Positions 56,804-64,000 of a DNA stretch of 64,000 nucleotides are shown here, piece after piece. This DNA is from Maylandia zebra. Its lineage: Eukaryota; Chordata; Actinopteri; Cichliformes; Cichlidae. Location: positions 33,232,136 to 33,296,135 of the forward strand of contig NC_135175.1 of assembly GCF_041146795.1 (NCBI RefSeq). Direction: 5' to 3'. Numbering within the stretch: the first letter of the stretch is position 1; each line of letters begins with the position of its first letter. The notes under the pieces are model-generated. The model ran no database searches. It worked only from the letters and a program-made list of their open reading frames with translations, and was not told the DNA's origin. Position numbers and translations under genes: made by a program.

Positions 56804-59800
56804 ACGCGCGCTTGGTCAGACATGAGGCAGCACGTCATCTACCCCGACTGCGACATCAAGTTCACAGGTCATGTGACGTGGGTGGGGAAGTCCTCCATTG
56901 AAGCCAAGATCCACATGTCACAGGTGGGCTCGCCTAACCTGCTTACTCGACTATATGCAATATATACAAAGAGAGTAATTAAATGAAGAGTCTTAACCCT
57001 GTTTATGCTCGCTGGTGGTGTAAATAAAAACCAAGTGTTTGTCTCTCCTGCAGTACCGTGACGGAGCGTACGCCTCCGTTCTGGATGCTACATTCGTCAT
57101 GGTGGCCCGAGACCCAGGAAACAAGAGGTATTACATCCTGTACAGTGCCAGTGCTTTTATTTTGAAAAAACACGAGTTTAGAGAATCCCATTTCTAGATC
57201 CCAGGGCCCTTTTTTTGAAAATCTGACATAGTTGTGATCAACAGAACCAAAAGTCATTTTATTTGCCTACGAAACACAGTTTGGGGGTTAATAGGATCAG
57301 AGTTACCCTGAAAGTAGTGTTATAGTTTCCATGTTGCAGAGGCTGTTAGGGTCCAAGAGACATAGATCTGATCGACTCTCTGAGTATCTTACCTCACAGA
57401 GATTTAAGAGTTGGGATTAATAACTATGAGGAGCTCTCTGCCCAGCACTGTACATCTGGATTCTGTCCTCTGCTCGTGTGCTGCCTCAGGAGATTTTGCA
57501 TTATTATTACATTTGTTTGTTTTGGCTCTCTGCATCGAGAAAGTGTTTTCATTGAGGACTAATTATGTGCACGGAAATCATTTTATTTCCCATTTCCTGT
57601 GCAGATTTATTTTTGCACAGAGCTTTGCTTCTCAGTCCTAAAAGTGGCACGGTAAACTCATGCTGTGTTTCTCTCATACTTATTTAATACTCTGTGTTTC
57701 TGCTTCTTTTCCCTTTTCAGGGCAGCGTTTGTAAATCCACTGACGCCTGAAGGACCCGAGGAAGAACGACTCTTGCAGGAAGGCGAAGGTGAGAGCCGAT
57801 GAAACAATCGCAGCTTTTATGAAGAGCGTAGTCTTTGCACGCTGATCTTGACGCTCACTCTCCTCCAGCTAACAAATCCCGCCGTGTGGAGCTGAGCACT
57901 GCGTCGCTGCTGAAGGTCGCTCCCACACAAGAGGAGAGGACGGTCGTTCACGGCCTTTTCCTCAACACCCTGGACACCAAGTACGACTGAAACATCACAG
58001 GATATCATGAGGATGTTATATTTGCTTCATATATTAAGATACACTCTGTTAAATCTCTGTGGATGTTTCTGCAGCACAGTCAGTTTCCGCAGCAGAATTC
58101 TGCCCCCAAACTCAGTGTGGATGGAAGATGCCAAACTGAAAGGATTGGAGATCTGCCATCCTCAGGTGAGAGGACGGATAAATAATAAGAAGGAGAATTT
58201 ATTTCTACACTGAGGTTCATTTTAGGCTGTGAATATATGCAAGGTGTGATTTACGTAATGTATTTCTGGTCACTTTCCCATTGAAGATCATCTTCTCGTG
58301 CACCTCTAACTTGAATTCAGCCTTTTAAGTCTTCCCTGGAGATTAAACTGGAGCCTCTGGAGCTGTTTGTACCAAAGCAAGACAATCCGAGTCCACCCGA
58401 TGTGCGGCTCTGTCATAGCCGGAGACTCGACTCTCTACATCAGCGATGTTCCTCCACATGAAAGACGGCTTATTTTGATCAACAGAAGTTTGAGGTTTGA
58501 AGTTCGTGGAGATAATAAAGAGCGTACAGTGCAAAGCTGAGGACTCAGGAACACGACTTTTAAGGATTCATGCTGGAAGCTGTGTAGACCAGAGGAGATG
58601 GTCTTGAAGGGGAGATTCCTAAAGCTTTTTGTAATCACACCTTGTATATATATGAACTCTTTACTTGGATATTTCCTTGAGTTGTGTTTCTTTTTTCCTA
58701 AATACCAGCAGCTATGTTTACATGGGGAAATGGATCTTTTGTGGTTTCCAGTTTCATTTATGTTCCCAGTTTAAACCCTAAATTATTTCAGCTGGAAAAC
58801 TTAAAAAAACCTGTTTCTGTGTTTGTGTTGACCAGGAGAGGAACATCTTTAACAGGATATTTGGAGGTTTTCTGATGAGGAAAGCTTACGAGCTCGGCTG
58901 GGCCAACGCCTGCTCCTACGGGTGAGACATTTAGACTAAAGGGTTAAAGAAACATTAAAGAATAACTGCTGTAAATGTTGTTGCTCCTTGCCGTGTGTTG
59001 CAGGGGTTGTCGGCCGAGTCTGGTGGCTGTCGATGATATCCTCTTCCAGAAACCTGTGGAGATTGGATCTTTGCTGATGCTCTCATCGCAGGTCAGAGCA
59101 TCTTCTTTATAGGTGGACTACTTGTATGGCTTTCAGAGTTAGAGGCCAGCCAATGGAAGAAAAAAGGGAGGAGTTAGATTAAAAAAGTGAAATATTTCAC
59201 TTGGAGCTGATGGAGACCAAAAATGGAGCTAAAGTAAAGTGATTGTCCTTTAAGAGGAATGTAAGATGATGTTTATTTGCCAACTTTTTACACCTACAGC
59301 ACTTTTTGTAAAAAATTATATCATAGGAACTAGATGTTTTTTTTACATGTGTTTTTGTGACTGAGATTAGACCAAGAATGAAGATGTTTTGAACTGAATT
59401 ATCGGAGGTCACCTCTACTGCTCCATATTCTTATACTTGGACTTTGCTAGAGAAGCTTTGGATGATTCAAAGTTCAAAATAATCCTGATTTTTCTGACAC
59501 CTTGGAGCAGCCTCTCAGTGAATCCTGTCTCTAAAACTGGCCTTTTTAGCCCCGCCTCCTTTAATCGAACTTTCCTCTGATTGGCTAAACAAGAATTAAG
59601 CAACACGTTTCTCTGTCCACCTTTAATATGAGCATCCAGCACTGGAACAGGAGACACGAGACAAAAAATAAGGACAATAATTACATGAACAGGATAAATG
59701 ATGTTTTTATGTCTTTTTTGTGCTTCGGCTGTTTGTGTCTTTGTTTTTCAGGTGTGTTACACTCAGGGGACGTACGTCCAGGTCAGAGTTCACAGCGAGG

Positions 59801-60509
59801 TGTTTGACCCGCTGACCCGACAGCACAACACCACCAACATCTTCCACTTCACCTTCACTTCAGACCGCGACGTCCCCAACATCATGCCCAAGACTTATGG
59901 AGGTGAGCCGGTGCAGACAGGAAACAGTTAAAAAAAGAAATCTGATTTATATCCATGTCAGTAAGTTCCTTTCAGAATAAATCAAACAAACTTCCACGTT
60001 CAGTGCCGAAAGAAATCAACTATTAAAACGGTTGTTAAATGTTAATTTAGCTGCTGGTTGTTATGATCACGCGTTCGTTGATCGGCACTTCTCGCTTTGA
60101 CTCACTCTTTTCTACCGAGACATTTACTGTGTCACGTTTTAAAAACTAGGAATAGTAGATGTTTCAGCAGCATTTTCAGCTTTTTTTCAGGTTTCCATGA
60201 CAACCTGTTGCAATTTTATTACTCACTGGGTGCAGCGTATGCAGGCAGGTTAATCTACAGGTGACCCATGATGTTAGCTCCTCCACAGCCACCGAATAAA
60301 AGCCAAACTTTAAAAACTTAAAAACAAATCCTGCACATAGAGTTGTTGATTAATCTGGGATTACAGATCTGACTTGTTCTGTATTCAAAGATCAAACTGA
60401 AAGGAAGGAGAACAGCTGTGTGTACTGATGTGGATGTTTTGTGTGTCTGACAGAGTCGATGCTGTACCTGGACGGAAAGAGACACTTTGACCAAACCGTG
60501 GCGTGCTGA
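50040..60509 (+). CDS. acot9: Acyl-coenzyme A thioesterase 9, mitochondrial (complete)
   Basis: Sixteen exons: 50040-50053, 51642-51745, 53238-53264, 53664-53709, 55034-55204, 55669-55706, 56621-56704, 56820-56923, 57054-57127, 57721-57788, 57869-57980, 58075-58165, 58836-58921, 59004-59091, 59752-59902, 60454-60509. 1314 nt, 437 aa (human 439), all in frame. The start MLSQRFLLLRSAASFTRKSF is a typical mitochondrial leader, rich in Leu, Ser and Arg. LREIVGASTNW, LEDLDSLAVLISY and SPLSIVTALVDKI match ACOT9. Two hotdog-fold thioesterase domains follow: the first near residues 100-230 (GHVTWVGKSSIEAKI; VLDATFVMVARD) and the second near 300-420 (NRIFGGFLMRKAYELGWANA; VAVDDILFQKP). It hydrolyses acyl-CoA to free acid and CoA in the matrix. 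The C-terminus (FDQTVAC) is shorter than in mammals. Introns hold several transposon copies. Confidence 0.97.
50540..50890 (-). mobile_element. Decayed LINE fragment (RTE-like) in acot9 intron 1
   Basis: On the minus strand, GKFCKMVVRPVMICGSE recalls the VVRPAMLYGSE block of teleost RTE-type reverse transcriptases. Flanking plus-strand words (CTCTTTGCATGTCCTCCTTC; CATCTTCAACTC) are common in the same relic family. No intact ORF. Confidence 0.5.
52424..52872 (-). mobile_element. 5'-truncated RTE-clade LINE (Rex3-like), 449 bp, in acot9 intron 2
   Basis: A perfect 10-bp duplication GAAATTTACC lies at 52414-52423 and 52873-52882. On the minus strand an open frame of 131 codons (52868-52473) covers the end of the ORF (RSQLRWFGHLTRMPPGRLLG; RPRGRPRTRWRDYISWLAW). 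After a stop there are only about 12 bases, then GGAT repeats (52424-52461). A very short 3'UTR of GATG-type repeats is the Rex3/RTE hallmark. A still-open frame and an exact duplication imply a young copy. Confidence 0.8.
54170..54540 (+). mobile_element. L2/Rex1-like LINE reverse-transcriptase fragment in acot9 intron 4
   Basis: The plus strand reads VPQGSALGPQIFYIY near 54370-54410. About 60 bases later, with frame changes, comes a worn YADDTH-like stretch around 54475 (TATTGCAGATGACACACA). VPQGS...YADD is the RT core order. Only the middle of the domain is left. Confidence 0.6.
55760..56593 (+). mobile_element. Degenerate Tc1 transposon (834 bp) in acot9 intron 6
   Basis: The left end CAGTTAGGTTCATTTAAACT (55760 on) mirrors the right end ATTTATGGACCTAACTG at 56593, with TA after the right end and a mutated CA before the left. 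In between, AGATGGACAATGACCCCAAA at about 56200 (coding QMDNDPK, second catalytic Asp) and CAGTCAGTCGCCTGAGCTTA at about 56250 (coding SQSPELN) are worn DD34E motifs. The N-terminal part is internally deleted. It ends 27 bp before acot9 exon 7. Confidence 0.8.
56767..56800 (+). repeat. (TG)17 microsatellite next to acot9 exon 8 acceptor
   Basis: Seventeen TG units, followed by CGCACGCGCG and CTTGGTCAG|ACATG. The exon starts at 56820, 19 bp after the repeat. Confidence 0.95.
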
Positions 60510-60997
60510 GGCGTCAAACTGAAGCCTTTCAGCATCCAGATGCCGAGCTCCAAGTGTTTCCGTGTTGTTGAGAATAATGAATGAATTTTAGGTTCTGACA
60601 TATAACGGTTTCTGAATTTTGAACAGCCCACAGGCACTTTGTTTGAATCTTGTTGCTTCAGTCGATCTGGAGGTTTACAAATTGATGTGTTTGGCGCACT
60701 ACAGCAGAAGATGCTTTTCCCCCCATGTTTCTCTATTTTATACTCTTATCATTTTTCCCACTTGTCAGTGTTACAGCCTCTCAACTGTAGAAAACGAGGT
60801 AAACACTCCAGCCCTTCTCATCATAACCTCATTCACTTCGACTCCTCGGTGTTACGATACAGCGTGTTACGTTTTTATATCTCACTGTTGCTTACACGCA
60901 CAAACAGCTTTTCTTTTTTACACTTTATTATGATGCTGCTGCAAAAAGAACAAGGGTGTCAATTCTCTGGCCTTAACTGGTGTATTTACTCGAATAC

Positions 60998-61003
60998 AAT
61001 AAA
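60998..61003 (+). terminator. acot9: acot9 poly(A) signal
   Basis: AATAAA about 490 nt after the stop, followed within 30-50 nt by TG-rich sequence (TGTGTGTTTGTTTTTA). This is a standard layout for a cleavage site near 61020. Confidence 0.65.
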
Positions 61004-61584
61004 AAAGTTTTATTTATCTCGGTGTTACAGTTGTTCCTGTGTGTTTGTTTTTATTTCATTCTGTACAGCTGACGCTCGATCACTGGTTAATTTTGCCACG
61101 TAAATATGAGAAACCAGCAGCTTTGCCTTGTTAACACACAGCAGCGTTTCTTATTTTGACATGTTTAACCTCTTGGTTTGCAGTAAATAATGTTTGTGAC
61201 AACGGCCTGATGTATGTTACTTACCAACAGTTCGGTAAAGATAACCACACCACACAACCAATGCTAGCTTTTTGATGCCTTTTATTTTCTGTTTTTCATC
61301 TATGATCTGTAAAGTGCACAGCTAAGGAAACCTCAGAACAGTGTCAAAGCAAGAAAAATAACCAAATTTTTGGCTTTCAAAATAATCTGTTATTAAAAAA
61401 GAATTTCCCAAACAAAAGAATAAAATAATGAACTATTTATTTAATCTATCGTTGAGTGGAGGCTACAGGTCGAGCCAGGGTTTAAAATTAATTACTAACG
61501 TTTAACTTGTTAAAATAAATTACAATGATTAGCGATTAAGGGTAATAGTGGGGCGTAAACATGCCTCTCTAGTTGTCGTCTAGC

Positions 61585-61592
61585 TATAAATA
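61585..61592 (+). promoter_or_regulatory. TATA box of the right-edge gene
   Basis: TATAAATA, followed by a CpG-rich 5'UTR and an ATG at 61710. The stretch from 61030 to here is AT-rich spacer with nothing else recognised. Confidence 0.55.
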
Positions 61593-61709
61593 CCGAGCGG
61601 AACCAATGTTGTGTGGGACTGTGGGAGTCGGCGCCGTTTTCTGCGCGTACACTAACACGGAGCATCCTTCGTTAATCCTCTCCGGGCTCCGGTCGTCTCC
61701 GTGTGTAGC

Positions 61710-64000
61710 ATGAAAACCATGTTAGCCATTATCTCTAACGCACTGTGCAGGATGACCGGCAGGAATGCGGTGAGTTTTCGGGGGTTGGTGTGGAAACGGA
61801 GGCCACGTTGTGTGCCGGGGCCGGTCCGCGCTAACCATTAGCTCGCCTTGTACTGTTTAGCTTGGAGGGGGGCTGACCTTGTTAGCGGCAGCTAACATTA
61901 GCACTGGTGGCTGGTTTGAGCTCTTATTTGCAGTTTGCATGTTGTGGTGAAAGAATGGGTTATTCATGCTCTCGTGTGATTGGCTGACTGGACGGAAGCA
62001 TGCATGAATGCAGTGACATGGCTACAGTCGGGGTGCTAGCTCTTTACCTCTCTCTAACCCTGAATATGTTATGCCTCTGGTGGTCTGCCTTCCTCACACG
62101 GCACGGAGAGCTTGTACTGCCACGCAGGCGCTGATGTGATCAATACCGACCAGCATGGGCGCTTAAACACGTGGACGAAATATTAGGAACATATTTGAAA
62201 TGCATTATAGGGGCTTCTGTGAGTGCACCATGCAAATGTAAACCTCTCACTTTGCTCTCAGGTGTGTTACCTCCAGTGTTTGTCTCTAAAACCTTTATGA
62301 GCATGGCGCACGTTTTGAGAAAGTACACGAAGTTACATGCTTTAAAACAAATAAAATAAAAACATACGTGTATAAATGTGCAGAGCCGTGTACGGTAAAG
62401 ACAATCGCGTAGGTTAAAGAAGTATGTTGATCCTAGAAATCCAGAGGTGACTTATCATTGCCTACCATGGTGATGTAGCCACCGTCCTAACATTGAACGC
62501 TCTGACTATAAGCTGAAGAGGGCTAAAGAAGCCATTACTATGGCTTCATAGTACACTTCTTTTAGTTTCCCATGCTCAAATATAAACTTCTAGATGACGT
62601 GAGATGTAAAGAGGATGCTAGACTTCCTTCATGGTTCAAAATCAGGCCAATCAAGAGATGCTGGGTCAGTTTAAAACACATCAGCGCCTCCCTGTGGGTC
62701 AGTAGGACTGGCAGCAGCATGTCGAGTGTTTGTTGTGGTGCATCATTTACAGAAGCTTCCTACAGGCACTGCTTTTCTAATCATATCATCCAGAATGAGA
62801 TGAAGAAAAAGCTGAAAATGCCTCAGTCGAGTCTCACGCTTGCCTGTGGGAATCCTGTTCCCTTTTCCGCTGGTGCTCACTCCTACCCTCCGGCCTCCCT
62901 GCTGTTTTTATTCACACACAAACTCACTCAAAGACTCCCCATTCATTTTTCGCTTCTCTCCCTCCTCTCCCACCTCTCCCCGTCGCCTGAACCCTAGGGA
63001 GCCCAAACAGTGTCTGAGGTAAGCAGCTGCTGATGTTTGTCTGCAGGCTCCGTCCTGCTGTGGTGGTGGTGGTGGTGGTGGTTCCCAGGGAGCTAACTGA
63101 AGCGCAGCTAAAAGAATCGCTGTAGCGTTTGCAATGATGATCCTCATTGGTGTGGAGTGTTTGTAGTTCTTTATAGTCTTTGAGTCTTTTTTCATTTAAC
63201 ACGTTCATTCCACATTTGTTTGCTGTTTATTTCCTAAAACATTAATTTCACACTGGTACAACATTAAGCTGAATTTTCAGCACCTAAACAAACGGGTATC
63301 ACTTCCCCCAGATTTGGGTAGCTGTGAATCAACTTTGAGTCATTACGAAAACCCCAAAAATGATCTTAAACTTGCCAAAATAACAAATGTCAGGGTTCAT
63401 TTATCATTAATGTTGTGTTTGTTAATACCGTTAAATTAATAATAAAATAAAAATCAATCCTGAAATGATAAAATTAAAATGACTTGTAAGAACACTAATG
63501 CATCAATTAAATGAAGAGAAAATGAGTAAAATTATAAACAAAGTAATACTTGATAATCTTCATTTAAAAAGTCAAAATAACATATTTTAAAATCAGTTTC
63601 ATAAAATGTTCTTAAGCTGTAAAGATATTCATTAACTGACTAAAAAAACAGCTATAAGGCCTCTAATCTACATAAATGACTTTGCTGGTGCTGAAGTGAT
63701 TAATCTGGGATTACAGATGTTGTGCTTGTGTGAACACGTTGGGCTGGTTTCAGTCTGTCCCCTCTGTGTGTCTCATCTATTTAGACTCCACCTGTCATGT
63801 CTGTCTCTGTCTAGCTACAGCTCCTCTCTCACCTGTAGAGCTCCACTGGGCGTGCTCTGTGCTCTGGTCTGATTGGTTGGCTCCTTTTGTTCCCCAGCTA
63901 CTGACTGACCTGTCAGAGTTTGTTGATCTAACGTCGCCGGCGGCGCCCGCCTCTGCACAGACCCAGCGGCTTCCACCTAAACCGCCTCCAACAGCAGTCG
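61710..64000 (+). CDS. Unidentified gene, first three exons (3' end beyond right edge)
   Basis: Predicted exons: 61710-61769 (MKTMLAIISNALCRMTGRNA), 62998-63018 (GAQTVSE, a 21-nt microexon) and 63898 to beyond the edge (LLTDLSEFVDLTSP, then a Ser/Ala stretch and RLPPKPPP). All are bounded by good splice signals (GCG|GTGAGT; CCTAG|GGAG; GAG|GTAAGC; CCCCAG|CTAC) and all are phase 0. The PPKPPP run near the edge looks like an SH3-binding segment. I do not recognise the protein. By position it follows acot9, where human Xp22 has PRDX4, but this is not a peroxiredoxin. The microexon call depends on phase agreement and could be wrong. Intron 1 (61770-62997) shows nothing coding. Confidence 0.5.
63061..63081 (+). 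repeat. (TGG)7 microsatellite
   Basis: Seven TGG units in intron 2 of the right-edge gene. Confidence 0.95.

Noticed and set aside
60639-61103. 154-codon plus-strand frame
   Set aside because: Lies across the acot9 3'UTR and its poly(A) signal; composition-driven.
62572-62997. 141-codon plus-strand frame
   Set aside because: Ends in the CT-rich acceptor tract before the 21-nt microexon; no homology recognised.

Overview
This window is vertebrate nuclear DNA, almost certainly from a teleost fish. Every confident gene is split by GT-AG introns. The gaps are littered with teleost-type Tc1/mariner, hAT, RTE/L2-like LINE and tRNA-derived SINE copies. The run eif2s3 - klhl15 - apoo - sat1 - acot9 matches human Xp22.11. 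The repeats look percomorph, possibly cichlid, but I cannot prove that from sequence alone. I saw no retrovirus, LTR element, Polinton, CRISPR array or rRNA gene.

Layout. 1-2863 (-): the 5' seven exons of lrrc31, running off the left edge. 2864-5900: repeat-bearing spacer with a possible upstream lrrc31 exon and a consensus CRE. 6226-13416 (-): complete 12-exon eif2s3 (472 aa). 13417-15100: divergent promoter region shared with klhl15, holding a perfect 17-bp hairpin. 15100-21851 (+): klhl15, with three likely 5'UTR exons and seven coding exons (622 aa). 21852-27462: gene-free, probably klhl15 3'UTR plus spacer. 27463-36650 (+): nine-exon apoo/MIC26 (220 aa), with an apparently intact Tc1-type DD37E transposon in intron 3. 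36651-44474: spacer with paired hAT-type MITEs, an old Tc1 relic and a poly(A) retroposon nested inside it. 44664-47084 (-): six-exon sat1 (171 aa) with a likely unproductive exon in intron 3. 47085-50039: divergent spacer. 50040-60509 (+): sixteen-exon acot9 (437 aa), with RTE, L2-like and Tc1 insertions in its introns. 61585-64000 (+): TATA promoter and the first three exons of a gene I could not identify.

The host genes are housekeeping or metabolic and are not an operon: translation initiation (eIF2 gamma), ubiquitin ligase adaptor (KLHL15), cristae organisation (MIC26), polyamine catabolism (SSAT) and mitochondrial acyl-CoA hydrolysis (ACOT9). Exon borders were set by hand from reading frame, splice dinucleotides and remembered vertebrate orthologues. 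All spliced frames close without a stop.

Most interesting points: a 109-nt sat1 intron-3 cassette with an in-frame stop, in the place where mammals carry the polyamine-regulated SSAT-X exon; an intact DD37E Tc1 transposon with matching ends; two splice acceptors built against microsatellites (27 C in apoo, (TG)17 in acot9); a 5'UTR hairpin covering a klhl15 splice donor; and several nested transposon insertions with readable target-site duplications.
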